Of a DNA stretch of 64,000 nt, positions 28,891-37,401 are shown in pieces. Origin of the DNA: Palsa-504 sp963808315 (GTDB lineage Bacteria > Actinomycetota > Actinomycetes > Streptosporangiales > Streptosporangiaceae); assembly GCA_963808315.1 (NCBI GenBank), contig CAWEFK010000002.1:186001-250000 (forward strand). Reading direction: 5' to 3'. The notes beneath the pieces are model-generated. The model did not search any database and was not told the origin of the DNA. It saw nothing but the letters and a program-made list of their open reading frames with translations. Within the stretch, counting starts at the first letter, position 1; the number at the start of each line of letters is the position of its first letter. Both the position numbers and the translations under genes were made by a program.

Positions 28891-29082
28891 AGCCCGGCCA
28901 GCTTACCCACTGATGACCAGCGCCGGAGCGAGCACCTCGCGGATTGCCGAGCTACAATCCGCCCCACCATCCCCAGCCGCACCCGCCCCGATTCAGTGGA
29001 TGCGGCACCGTACCGGAAAGAGTGGGTAGAGTGCCGCATTCTGCCGACACCTGGCCTCGCGTTTAGGGAGCGGGGCGTTTAA

Positions 29083-29116
29083 GCGGGGAAGGGGGTCAGG
29101 CGGGGAAGGGGGTCAG
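29083..29116. repeat. Tandem 17-bp repeat overlapping the hemL stop
   Basis: GCGGGGAAGGGGGTCAG occurs twice head to tail (29083-29099, 29100-29116). The second copy contains the hemL TGA codon at 29115-29113. Confidence 0.9.
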
Positions 29117-30408
29117 GCACCTAGCATGGCGGCGGCGGCTTGGGCGGCGGCGGGCAGGGCGGTCTCGATGCGGGCCAGGGCCTGCTCGTCGTGCGCGGCG
29201 GAGAGGAACCACGCCTCGAAGGGCGACGGCGGCAGGTAGACGCCGCCGTCGAGCATGGCGTGGAAGAACGCGGCGTAGGCGGCGGCCGACTGCTCTTTCG
29301 CGTCGGCGAAGGACAGCACCGGCTCGGTGCGGCCGAGGAACACGGAGAACAGGTTGCCCGCCTCGGACAGCCAGAACGGCACGCCCGCCGAGGTCAGCGC
29401 CGAAGACGTCAGCTTCGCCACGGCACCGGCCGCGGCGTCGACGCGCGCGTACACCTCGGGGGTGCAGGCCCGCAGGGTGGCCAGCCCGGCCGCGACCGCG
29501 AGCGGGTTACCCGACAGCGTGCCAGCCTGGTAGACGGGACCCGCCGGGGCGAGCCTGGACATGATCTCGGCGCGGCCGCCGAAGGCCGCGCACGGCAGCC
29601 CGCCGCCCATCACCTTGCCAAACGTCACCAGGTCACCCGGCACGCCATCGACGCCGTACCAGCCCGCGGAGGTGACGCGGAACCCGGTCAGCACCTCGTC
29701 CATGATCAGCAGGGCGCCGGCCGACCGGCACAAGGACGCCAGCGCGGCGTTGAACCCGGCGGCCGGCGGCACGATCCCCATGTTCGCCGGGCAGGCCTCC
29801 GTGATCACGCACGCGATCGAGCGGCCGCGGTCCGCGAACACCGCCGCGACGGCGTCGATGTCGTTGTAGGGCAGCACGATGGTGTCCGCGGCGGCGGCTC
29901 CGGTGACGCCGGGGGAATCGGGCAGCCCGAACGTCGCCACGCCCGAGCCCGACGCGGCGAGCAGCGCGTCCACGTGCCCGTGGTAGCAGCCGGCGAACTT
30001 GACCACGAGCGGGCGGCCGGTGAACCCGCGGGCCAGCCGGACGGCCGACATCGTGGCCTCGGTCCCCGAGTTGACCAGGCGGACCTGCTCGACCGGGGCA
30101 CGCGCCACGATCTCCTCCGCCAGCTCCACCTCACCCGGCGTGGCCGTGCCGAACGAGGTCCCGTTCACCAGCGCGGCGGAGATGGCCGCGAGCACCGGCG
30201 GATGGGCGTGCCCGAGGATCATCGGGCCCCACGAGCACACCAGATCGACGTACTGGCGGCCGTCCGCATCGGTCAGGTAAGGTCCCGACCCGCGGACCAT
30301 GAACCGGGGCACGCCGCCGACCGAGCCGAACGCGCGCACCGGCGAGTTCACGCCACCCGGCGTCACCTCGAGCGCCCGCGCGAACAGGGCGGCGCTGCGG
30401 TCGGTCAC
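29113..30408 (-). CDS. hemL: Glutamate-1-semialdehyde 2,1-aminomutase
   Basis: HemL converts glutamate-1-semialdehyde to 5-aminolevulinate, the second C5-pathway step after HemA. The 431-residue PLP enzyme starts VTDRSAALFARALEVTPGG from a GTG at 30408, the family's N-terminus; the open frame continues further upstream but overlaps the PrimPol gene. It has NSGTEATMSAVRLARG, the aspartate region LIMDEVLTGFR, and TFGKVMGGGLPCAAFGG with the Schiff-base Lys. It is the last gene of the rex-hem operon, 13 bases after the PrimPol-like gene. Confidence 0.96.
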   Translation of the reverse strand: MTDRSAALFARALEVTPGGVNSPVRAFGSVGGVPRFMVRGSGPYLTDADGRQYVDLVCSWGPMILGHAHPPVLAAISAALVNGTSFGTATPGEVELAEEIVARAPVEQVRLVNSGTEATMSAVRLARGFTGRPLVVKFAGCYHGHVDALLAASGSGVATFGLPDSPGVTGAAAADTIVLPYNDIDAVAAVFADRGRSIACVITEACPANMGIVPPAAGFNAALASLCRSAGALLIMDEVLTGFRVTSAGWYGVDGVPGDLVTFGKVMGGGLPCAAFGGRAEIMSRLAPAGPVYQAGTLSGNPLAVAAGLATLRACTPEVYARVDAAAGAVAKLTSSALTSAGVPFWLSEAGNLFSVFLGRTEPVLSFADAKEQSAAAYAAFFHAMLDGGVYLPPSPFEAWFLSAAHDEQALARIETALPAAAQAAAAMLGA

Positions 30409-30421
30409 GCTCTGCTGTCCT

Positions 30422-31099
30422 TCACCCGGGGGCCTCGCAGGCGTCGACGATGAACTCGAGCAGCCGCAGCGCATCCGGCAGCGGGTGCTCCTGCGGGGTG
30501 CGCACCCAGCGCGAGCCGAGGGCGCCGGCGTAGCGCGACGGCGGGGCGAGCACGTAGCTGTCCCGGCAGTGCCACCGCAGGCCCTCGACGACGCTTTCCG
30601 GCTCGGAGTCGAGCCCGCAGGACCACCACTCGTCTTCGTCGGCGGGCGAACCCCTGGTGACCACGAAGAACAGCATCCGGTCCTGGCCGAGCACCGCCAC
30701 CGGGCCGACCGCCACCCCGGCGGCCTCGATCCGCTCGAGCGCGGCGGCGCCGCGCTCGAGCGGCACGTCGAGCGCATCAAAAACCCGGCCGGTGACGAGT
30801 ATGACGTTCGCCTCCGGCCGGGTCTCCCACCAGCTCGCAATCACGTTTTCGTCGACGGTCGCCTGCAGCTGCCAGGCCGGCGACACCGGGTGCGCCCCGG
30901 GTGCGGGACACCCGAGCCGGTCACACGAACAGCCCCGGCTCGGCTCAAGGGCGGCGGCCTTGCCGTGATACGGGTGCTCGCCCACGCACACCGGCCAGCC
31001 CATGGCCGCGTACTGGGCCGCCACGATGCCCATCGGCTGATCACGTTCCGCCGCCCGGCCGCGAACCCCACGACCTCGGCGCCGCACAACGTCGACCAT
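30422..31099 (-). CDS. Short bifunctional DNA primase/polymerase (PrimPol) N-domain protein
   Basis: The 225-residue product resembles the stand-alone actinomycete proteins annotated as primase/polymerase N-domain. After a basic N-terminus it reads YAAMGWPVCVGEHPYHGK, then a Cys cluster CSCDRLGCPAPGAHP, a W-rich segment WWETRPEANVILVTG, and RYAGALGSRWVRTPQEHPLPD near the end. Classical PrimPol catalytic acids are not obvious, so polymerase activity should not be assumed. It lies between hemB and hemL in the heme operon. The start at 31099 is uncertain; 31033 (MGIVAAQYAAMGW) is an alternative. Confidence 0.75.
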   Translation of the reverse strand: MVDVVRRRGRGVRGRAAERDQPMGIVAAQYAAMGWPVCVGEHPYHGKAAALEPSRGCSCDRLGCPAPGAHPVSPAWQLQATVDENVIASWWETRPEANVILVTGRVFDALDVPLERGAAALERIEAAGVAVGPVAVLGQDRMLFFVVTRGSPADEDEWWSCGLDSEPESVVEGLRWHCRDSYVLAPPSRYAGALGSRWVRTPQEHPLPDALRLLEFIVDACEAPG

Positions 31100-31213
31100 A
31101 AAATCCCGCCACTCTCCTGTTTCGCTCTGTTACCTATCGTAGGGCACGCGGTACGGGCCGTTCGGCTTATTGAGCTAGGCGGGCTGGCCGCGACGGTCAC
31201 GGTGTGGCCATCC

Positions 31214-32200
31214 TCAGGGTTGCAGCCGGCGAGCTACCTCGGCCGCCCAGTAGGTCATGATGACGCTCGCCCCGGCTCGGCGGATGGCCGTCAGAGTCTC
31301 GGAGATCACCCGGTCCCGGTCCAGCCAGCCGTTGTTGGCCGCCGCCTCGACCATCGCGAACTCGCCGCTGACCTGGTAGGCCGCGACCGGCAGCGAGAAG
31401 GTGTCGGCGACCCGCCTGATGATGTCCAGGTAGGCCAGGGCCGGCTTGACCATCACCATGTCGGCGCCCTCGTCGACGTCAAGGGCCACCTCGCGCAGGG
31501 CCTCGACCGCGTTGGCCGGATCCTGCTGATGGCTCGCCCGGTCACCGAACGCCGGCGCACCCTCGGCCGCCTCCCGGAACGGGCCGTAGAAGGCCGACGC
31601 GTACTTGGCCGAGTAGGCGCAGATGCCGACCTGTTCGTGACCCGCTGTGTCCAGCGCGGCCCTGATCGCCGCGACCTGCCCGTCCATCATCCCGCTCGGC
31701 GCCACCATGTGCGCGCCCGCCTGCGCCTGGGCCACCGCGATGGCGGCGTACCGCTCCAGGGTGGCGTCGTTGCCGACGTCGCCCGAGGGGGTGAGCAGCC
31801 CGCAGTGGCCGTGGTCGGTGTACTCGCACAGGCACAGGTCGGCCATGATGACGCACGCGTCGCCGGTCTCGGCGCGCAGGTCGGCGAGGGCCAGCTGAGA
31901 GATGCCCGCCGGGTCATCGGCCGCCGACCCGCGGCCGTCCTTGGCGCCGGGAATACCGAACACGATGATCCCGCCCACGCCGGCCGTCACCGCCTCCGCG
32001 GCCGCCTTGCGCAGGCTGTCCCTGGTGTGCTGGACCACGCCCGGCATCGAGCCGATCGGCCGCGGTTCGGACAGGCCCTCCTTGATGAACACGGGCAGCA
32101 CCAGGTCGCCGGGACGCACCGAGGTCTCGGCCACGAGCCTGCGCAGGGCCGGGGTCCGGCGCAGCCGCCGGGGACGCGCGACGGGATATCCACTACTCAT
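31214..32200 (-). CDS. hemB: Porphobilinogen synthase (5-aminolevulinate dehydratase)
   Basis: HemB condenses two 5-aminolevulinates into porphobilinogen. The catalytic Lys pair lies in SAKYASAFYGPFREA and MVKPALAYLD, and ADLCLCEYTDHGHCG keeps the three cysteines of the zinc-type active site. The protein is 328 residues from the ATG at 32200, which has GGAGGT eight bases upstream; an open frame runs ten codons further without a better start. The gene lies 82 bases downstream of hemD and 114 bases upstream of the PrimPol gene. Confidence 0.97.
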   Translation of the reverse strand: MSSGYPVARPRRLRRTPALRRLVAETSVRPGDLVLPVFIKEGLSEPRPIGSMPGVVQHTRDSLRKAAAEAVTAGVGGIIVFGIPGAKDGRGSAADDPAGISQLALADLRAETGDACVIMADLCLCEYTDHGHCGLLTPSGDVGNDATLERYAAIAVAQAQAGAHMVAPSGMMDGQVAAIRAALDTAGHEQVGICAYSAKYASAFYGPFREAAEGAPAFGDRASHQQDPANAVEALREVALDVDEGADMVMVKPALAYLDIIRRVADTFSLPVAAYQVSGEFAMVEAAANNGWLDRDRVISETLTAIRRAGASVIMTYWAAEVARRLQP

Positions 32201-32282
32201 ATCGGTACCTCCGGAACGGTCAGCAGCCACACCTTAGCGGGCCAGGCCAGCCCGGGCGCGGCCAGCCCGAGCGCGGCGCACC

Positions 32283-33908
32283 CTAGCGCAGCCGGCGGCG
32301 GGCGCCGCGGCGGCGCTCGCTAGGCCGCCTGACCGGTTCGCCCGCCTCGGTCGCCGCGTCCCGCAGGCTCGCTCCGTACTTAGCCATCTCATCGACCAGC
32401 GCCGCCATCGACGGCTTGGGCGCCGTCACGTCCACCCGGAGCCCGAACTCGGCCGCGGTCTTGGCCGTCTGCGGTCCGATGACCCCGATCACCGTGACCG
32501 CATGCGGCTTGCCCGCGATCCCGACCAGGTTCCGCACGGTGGAGGACGAGGTGAATAGGACGGCGTCGAAGCCGCCGCCCTTGATGGCCTCGCGGATCGG
32601 CGCGGGCGGCGGCGCGGCCCGGACCGTCCGGTACGCCGTCACGTCCTCCGCCTCCCAGCCGAGGTCGAGCAGCCGGGCCAGCAGCGTCTCGGTCGCGATG
32701 TCGGCGCGGGGCAGCAGCACCCGGTTGATCGGGTCGAGCAGGTCATCGTAGGGCGGCCAGACCGCGGCGAGCCCCTCGGCCGACTGGTCGCCGTCCGGGA
32801 CTAGGTCCGGCCGGATGCCGAACTCGAGCAGCGACGCGGAGGTCTGCTCGCCCACGGCAGCGACCTTGACACCGGCGAACGCCCTGGCGTCCAGGCCGTA
32901 CTCCTCGAACCGTTCCCGCACCGCGCGGACCGCGTTCGCCGAGGTGAACGCCACCCACTGGTACCGGCCGGTGACCAGGCCCTTGACCGCGCGTTCCATC
33001 TGCTGCGGGGTCCGCGGCGGCTCCACCGCGATGGTCGGCACCTCCTCGGGGACGGCGCCGTACTCCCGCAGCCGCTGCGACACCACGGCGGCCTGTTCCT
33101 TGGTCCTTGGGACCAGCACCCGCCAGCCGAACAGCGGTTTGGTCTCGAACCACGACAGCCGGTCCCGGGCCGCCACCGCGTCCCCCACGACCGCGATGGC
33201 CGAGCCCCTGGTGTTGGCCAGGGACACGCCGGCCGCCTTGAGATCGGGCCCGATGCGGCTCAGCGTGGTGACCACCGTCTGCTGCGCGCTCGTGGTCCCG
33301 TCCCAGGTGATCGCGAACTTGGTCGTTTCCGGCCAGCCCGCCGCGACCAGCATCTTGCCCAGCTCGGCCGGGCCCGCGTCGGCACCGAGCACGACCAGCG
33401 TGGCCGGGCTGTAGGCCAGCTGGCTGACCTCGGCCGCGTGGATGATCCGCAGCTCGCCGTTCCGGTCGCTGGCCAGCGGGATGCCCGCGTAGGCGGGGAC
33501 GGCGGTGGCCGCGGGCACGCCGGGTACGACCTCGAACCTGACCCCCGCCTTGGCGCACGCGGTCGCGTCCTGGGCCGCGCCGTTCAGGAGCGGATCACCG
33601 TTGTACAGGCGGACCGCGAGCCGGCCGTCCTTGGCCGTCTGCACGAGCAGCCGGGCGGCGGCGCCGTCGGCGGGATCAGCCAGCGACGCGTCCGGGCGCA
33701 GGTAGCGCCCGACGATGGCCGCCAGGTCCGCCCCGGCGATGACCAGGCTGGCCTGACCGAGCAGCTCCGCCGCACGTACCGTCAGCAGCCCCTCGTCGCC
33801 GGGGCCAGCGCCGACGAGGGCGACCCAGCCGGCCTGCGGCCGCTCCTGGGCCACCGCGGTTTCCGGCTGTTCGGTCTCATGTCCCGCAGAACCTTGGATA
33901 ACGCTCAC
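32283..33908 (-). CDS. hemD: Fused SAM uroporphyrinogen-III methyltransferase-like / uroporphyrinogen-III synthase
   Basis: The N-terminal half (about 27-255) has the CobA/SUMT fold: VALVGAGPGDEGLLTVRA, LYNGDPLLNG, EVVPGVPAATAVPAYAGIPLAS and SAIAVVGDAV. The C-terminal half (from about 262, GWRVLVPRTKEQ) is uroporphyrinogen-III synthase, with VAFTSANAVRAVRERF, DVTAYRTV and VLFTSSSTVRNLVG. The first catalyses SAM-dependent methylation toward siroheme and B12, the second cyclises hydroxymethylbilane. The usual DRLV segment after the glycine loop is altered (AGADLAAIVG), so the methylase may be weak. The C-terminus ends in an Arg-rich tail. Confidence 0.93.
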   Translation of the reverse strand: MSVIQGSAGHETEQPETAVAQERPQAGWVALVGAGPGDEGLLTVRAAELLGQASLVIAGADLAAIVGRYLRPDASLADPADGAAARLLVQTAKDGRLAVRLYNGDPLLNGAAQDATACAKAGVRFEVVPGVPAATAVPAYAGIPLASDRNGELRIIHAAEVSQLAYSPATLVVLGADAGPAELGKMLVAAGWPETTKFAITWDGTTSAQQTVVTTLSRIGPDLKAAGVSLANTRGSAIAVVGDAVAARDRLSWFETKPLFGWRVLVPRTKEQAAVVSQRLREYGAVPEEVPTIAVEPPRTPQQMERAVKGLVTGRYQWVAFTSANAVRAVRERFEEYGLDARAFAGVKVAAVGEQTSASLLEFGIRPDLVPDGDQSAEGLAAVWPPYDDLLDPINRVLLPRADIATETLLARLLDLGWEAEDVTAYRTVRAAPPPAPIREAIKGGGFDAVLFTSSSTVRNLVGIAGKPHAVTVIGVIGPQTAKTAAEFGLRVDVTAPKPSMAALVDEMAKYGASLRDAATEAGEPVRRPSERRRGARRRLR

Positions 33909-34849
33909 TGCACATCATTCCCGCTGCTCGTCGGTGCCTGTGGCACGCTGATGAGATCTCCTGCTCCCGACCGGAGCAGCTCGGCCGCGAGGACACGGCC
34001 GAGCTGCCTGGCATCAGCACCGGGCGCGGCGCCGCGCGCGCGTAGTATCCGGCTCCCGTCGGTGCTGATCACGGCCGCCTGCATCCGCAGCTGTTCGAGT
34101 CCGGCCGCATAGGCCCCCACCGGGGCGCTGCAGCCTGCTTCCAGCGCCTCGAGCAGGCTGCGCTCCGCGGTGACGGCGGCCCTGCTCGCCGGGTCGGTCA
34201 CGGCCTCGAGCAGCGCCGCCAGCTCGCGCTCATCCGCACGGCATTCGACCGCGAGGGCTCCCTGCCCGGGCGCCGGCAGCATCTCCTCGGGTTCAAAGAC
34301 CTGGGTGATGGCGCTGACAAGCCCGATCCTGGCCAGTCCGGCGTAGGCCAGCACCACGCCGTCGAGCTCGCCGTCGTCGACCTTGCTCACCCGGGTGTTG
34401 GCGTTGCCGCGAATCGGCACGCACCGCAGATCGGCACGGAGCCCGAGCAGTTGCGCGGCCCGGCGCGGTGACCCGGTGCCGATCCTGGCCCCGAGGGGAA
34501 GATCGGCGAGCTTGGCGCCGTCGCGCGCGACCAGGGCGTCCCTCGGATCGTCCCGCAGCGGTACCGCGGCCAGCACGATGCCGGCCGCGGGCCCGGTCGG
34601 CAGGTCCTTCAGCGAATGCACGGCCAGGTCGACCTGGCCGGACAGCAGCGCCTCACGCAGCGCGCTGACGAAGACGCCGGTCCCGCCGATCTGGGTCAGC
34701 TGCGCGCGGCTGACATCGCCGAGCGTCGTGACCCCGACGATCTCCACCTGACGGCCGGTCCGTTCGGTGATCATGTCGGCCACCTGGCCGGACTGAGCCA
34801 AGGCCATCGGGCTCTTGCGGCTGCCGAGCCGCAGCGTGGCGGCGTTCAC
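33905..34849 (-). CDS. hemC: Hydroxymethylbilane synthase (porphobilinogen deaminase)
   Basis: HemC joins four porphobilinogens head to tail. The 314-residue protein begins LRLGSRKSPMALAQSGQVADM and has the substrate-site segments VHSLKDLPTG and DDPRDALVARDG. The Arg pair for acetate/propionate binding lies in GTGSPRRAAQLLGLRADL and IRGNANTRVSKVDDGELDGVVLAYAGLARIG. The cofactor-carrying Cys is in LEAGCSAPVGAYA. Start and stop overlap hemA and hemD by four bases each, so hemA-hemC-hemD is one coupled translation unit. Confidence 0.97.
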   Translation of the reverse strand: MNAATLRLGSRKSPMALAQSGQVADMITERTGRQVEIVGVTTLGDVSRAQLTQIGGTGVFVSALREALLSGQVDLAVHSLKDLPTGPAAGIVLAAVPLRDDPRDALVARDGAKLADLPLGARIGTGSPRRAAQLLGLRADLRCVPIRGNANTRVSKVDDGELDGVVLAYAGLARIGLVSAITQVFEPEEMLPAPGQGALAVECRADERELAALLEAVTDPASRAAVTAERSLLEALEAGCSAPVGAYAAGLEQLRMQAAVISTDGSRILRARGAAPGADARQLGRVLAAELLRSGAGDLISVPQAPTSSGNDVQ

Positions 34850-36186
34850 CGTGAGCCCTCCTGCTCTGGGGCGGCGCGGGTAACCGCCTCGACTGCGCGC
34901 GGATCAAGATCGAAGAGAACTCGCAGCGCCGCGGCGTACTCCTCGCCCCCCGGCGATCCTGCGAGTTCCTTAACCCGTACGGTCGGCGCGTGCAATAGCT
35001 TGTCTACCACTCGTCGCACCGTCTGGGCTATTTCATCCAGGGTGTGCCCGCTCACGCCATCGGCGCTCAGGCGGCCCGTCAGCCTGGCCAGCTCCGCGTC
35101 CACCACCTTGGCCGCCTTGGCCCGCAGGGCGACAACCGTCGGGGCCACCCGGGCGGCTTCCATCGCCGCGTGGTACGCGGCGAGCTCGGCTTCCACGATC
35201 GCCCGCACCGCCAGGACGTCGTCCTCGGTGGCCGCGGTCCCGTGCGCGGCGAGCAGGTCCATGCCGATCAGCACGACGCCGGGCAGCTGGTCCACGGCGG
35301 GTTCCACGTCCCGTGGCATGGCCAGGTCAAGCAGGACCAGCGGGCCGCGACGGCCCGCGCGCGTCCTGGCCTGCACCGCGGCCGATACCAGGCCGGCCGT
35401 GATGATCAGGCCGGCCGCACCGGTGCAGGAAATGACGACGTCCGCGGCCCCCAGCGCGGCGGGCAGGTCCGCGAGCTCGGCCGCCTTCGCGCTCACGTCC
35501 GCGGCCAGCCGTTCGGCGTGGCGGCGGGTCCGGTTGGCCACGACGATGCTCGCCGCCCCGCTTCTGGTCGCCGTCGCCGCCGCGAGCGCGCTCATCGAGC
35601 CCGCGCCGACGATGAGCACGTCGCGGCCCGCGAGCGCGTCCGGGCCGGCCTGGCCCAGGCTGGCGGCGGCCAGGTCAATGGCCACGGTGAGCAGGCTGAG
35701 GCCGGCCCGGCCGATGCCGGTCTCGGCCCTGGCTCGCTTGCCGGTCCGCAGCGCCAGCCGGCCGAGCTCGGACAGGACCCGGCCCACGGTGCCGTGTTCC
35801 CCGGCCACCTTGAGCGCCGACCTTACCTGGCCGAGGATCTGCCCCTCACCGACCACCATCGAGTCAAGCCCGCACGCCACGGCCATCAGGTGGCCGATGG
35901 CCCGGTCCTCGTAGTGCACGTACAGGTGCGCGGTGAGCTCGTGCGCCGGGACTCCGCAGTGCCGCGCGAGCATCTCGCAGATCACCGTCACGCCCGCGTG
36001 AAACCGGTCCACATCGGCATAGACCTCGACCCGATTGCAGGTCGAGACGACGAAGACCTCGGCCACGGGCTCGGCCTGGGCCACGTCACGCAGCAGCTTG
36101 CTGAGCGTGTCCCCGCTCACGGCGACGCGCTCCAGGATGGTCACCGGCGCGCTCTTGTGGCTGAGGCCGACTACCAGCACGCTCAT
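34846..36186 (-). CDS. hemA: Glutamyl-tRNA reductase
   Basis: HemA reduces glutamyl-tRNA(Glu) to glutamate-1-semialdehyde with NADPH, the committed step of C5 heme synthesis. The 446-residue protein has VVGLSHKSAPVTILERVAV, the nucleophilic Cys in VVSTCNRVEVYADVD, HYEDRAIGHLMAVACGLDSMVVGEGQILGQVRSA, and the NADPH Rossmann loop VLIVGAGSMSALAAA with VANRTRRHAERL. The C-terminal dimerisation helix region is complete. It directly follows rex (11 bases), so redox control by Rex reaches heme synthesis. Confidence 0.97.
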   Translation of the reverse strand: MSVLVVGLSHKSAPVTILERVAVSGDTLSKLLRDVAQAEPVAEVFVVSTCNRVEVYADVDRFHAGVTVICEMLARHCGVPAHELTAHLYVHYEDRAIGHLMAVACGLDSMVVGEGQILGQVRSALKVAGEHGTVGRVLSELGRLALRTGKRARAETGIGRAGLSLLTVAIDLAAASLGQAGPDALAGRDVLIVGAGSMSALAAATATRSGAASIVVANRTRRHAERLAADVSAKAAELADLPAALGAADVVISCTGAAGLIITAGLVSAAVQARTRAGRRGPLVLLDLAMPRDVEPAVDQLPGVVLIGMDLLAAHGTAATEDDVLAVRAIVEAELAAYHAAMEAARVAPTVVALRAKAAKVVDAELARLTGRLSADGVSGHTLDEIAQTVRRVVDKLLHAPTVRVKELAGSPGGEEYAAALRVLFDLDPRAVEAVTRAAPEQEGSR

Positions 36187-36197
36187 CTGCCCACCAC

Positions 36198-37052
36198 CTA
36201 GCCCTTCGCCGCGAGTTTATGGTCCGATGACCTAGAATTCCCGTTGACCTTCGCGTGGTCGGGCTCCGGCCGGGCCGCCGACCTGCGCTGGGCATGGAAA
36301 GCAAGGATCTGCAGCTCGATCGACAGGTCGACCTTCCGCACATCCACCCCTTCCGGCACGCTGAGCACGAGCGGTGCGAAGTTGAGTATGCTCGTGACGC
36401 CCGCTGCGACCAGCCGGTCACAGACCGCCTGCGCGGAACCGGCCGGCGTAGCGATCACGCCGATTGACACCTTATGCCTGGTGACTAGGGTCTCAAGCTC
36501 GTCGACGTGGCGGACGATCAGCTTGGCGATCCTGCTGCCCACGATGATGGGGTCCGAATCCAGCATGGCCGAGATCGAGAAGCCGCGGGAGACGAAACCG
36601 CCGTAGTTGGCCAGGGCGCGGCCGAGGTTGCCCGCGCCCACGATGACCACCGGCCAGTCCTGAGTCAGCCCGAGCGTCCTGGACACCTGGTAGACGAGAT
36701 AGTCGACGTCGTACCCGACGCCCCGGATCCCGTAAGAGCCGAGGTGGGACAGGTCCTTGCGCAGCTTGGCCGAATTGACCCCCGCGGCGGCCGCCAGTTC
36801 GTCGCTGGCGACCGTGCTGATGCCCCGCTCCGCCAGGCCGTAAAGCGCACGCAGGTATACCGGCAACCGCGCCACGGTGGCTTCTGGTATCCCGTCAGGA
36901 CGGCCGTTCGCCTCGGTCTGCTCGCTGGTCTCAACCTGACCGTTGGACCCAGACGGCGTAGCGTTACGGTGCATCGCGGCAGCGCTCCTGGGATCGGGCT
37001 CCAGGGGTTTGGTAGCAAGGCGACGGTAGGAGCCCACGTCGGCCGACGTCAC
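36198..37052 (-). CDS. rex: Redox-sensing transcriptional repressor Rex
   Basis: Rex represses respiratory and heme genes at high NAD+/NADH. After a disordered N-terminus of about 55 residues, IPEATVARLPVYLRALYGLAERGISTVASDELAAAAGVNSAKLRKDLSHLGSYG is the winged-helix domain. VVIVGAGNLGRALANYGGF is the Rossmann NAD(H) site, and KVDLSIELQILAFHAQRR the domain-swapped C-terminal helix. The operator TTGTGCAACTATTCACAA just upstream implies autoregulation. The start at 37052 gives a long N-tail; the internal Met about 26 residues in is an alternative. Confidence 0.95.
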   Translation of the reverse strand: MTSADVGSYRRLATKPLEPDPRSAAAMHRNATPSGSNGQVETSEQTEANGRPDGIPEATVARLPVYLRALYGLAERGISTVASDELAAAAGVNSAKLRKDLSHLGSYGIRGVGYDVDYLVYQVSRTLGLTQDWPVVIVGAGNLGRALANYGGFVSRGFSISAMLDSDPIIVGSRIAKLIVRHVDELETLVTRHKVSIGVIATPAGSAQAVCDRLVAAGVTSILNFAPLVLSVPEGVDVRKVDLSIELQILAFHAQRRSAARPEPDHAKVNGNSRSSDHKLAAKG

Positions 37053-37068
37053 AAATCACGGTACGCCT

Positions 37069-37086
37069 TTGTGCAACTATTCACAA
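37069..37086. promoter_or_regulatory. Rex operator (ROP)
   Basis: TTGTGCAACTATTCACAA matches the 18-bp actinobacterial Rex consensus TTGTGAAnnnnTTCACAA at all ten outer positions. It begins 17 bases upstream of the rex start and so should overlap the promoter of the rex-hemACD-hemB-primpol-hemL operon. A possible extra half-site, GTCACAAATCAC, lies at 37048-37059. Confidence 0.9.
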
Positions 37087-37157
37087 AGTCAGCACCATCG
37101 CTCCGGTGCGGCGCCGGCCGACCCCCGGGTAGCTTGGGTCGGCTCGTCCCCCTGCGA

Positions 37158-37400
37158 CTAGCCGAGCGCGGCCCGCAGGCGGGCCTCGCTCACCCGCCAG
37201 AAGTCGATCTGCACCCCGTCGACAAACGTCACCGGGATCTTGTCCCAGTAGTTCCGCATGTCGTCGGGCGAGGCGTTGATGTCGCGTTCTTCCCAGCCGA
37301 CGCCCAGCTCGGCGGCCACCCGCTCGATCACGGCGCGCGCGTCGTCACACAGGTGGCAGCCCGGCTTGGCCAGCAGCGTGATCCGGTCGCGGGGCGGCAT
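37158..37400 (-). CDS. Glutaredoxin-like family protein
   Basis: An 80-residue thioredoxin-fold protein: RITLLAKPGCHLCDDARAVIERVA has the redox pair CHLC, IPVTFVDGVQIDFWRVSEARLRAAL the cis-Pro loop and last helix. DUF836-type glutaredoxins of this length accompany rex in actinomycetes. It would reduce small disulfides in the cytosol; the physiological electron donor is unknown (mycothiol-based reduction is possible given mshD nearby). The ATG at 37400 has GGGGGTGG six bases upstream; a GTG at 37409 is the alternative. Confidence 0.88.
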   Translation of the reverse strand: MPPRDRITLLAKPGCHLCDDARAVIERVAAELGVGWEERDINASPDDMRNYWDKIPVTFVDGVQIDFWRVSEARLRAALG

Positions 37401-37401
37401 G

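Noticed and set aside
30409..30840. Extension of the hemL frame over the PrimPol gene
   Set aside because: HemL proteins begin at the TDRSAALFARA segment; the extension is Arg/Ser-rich and overlaps a gene in another frame.
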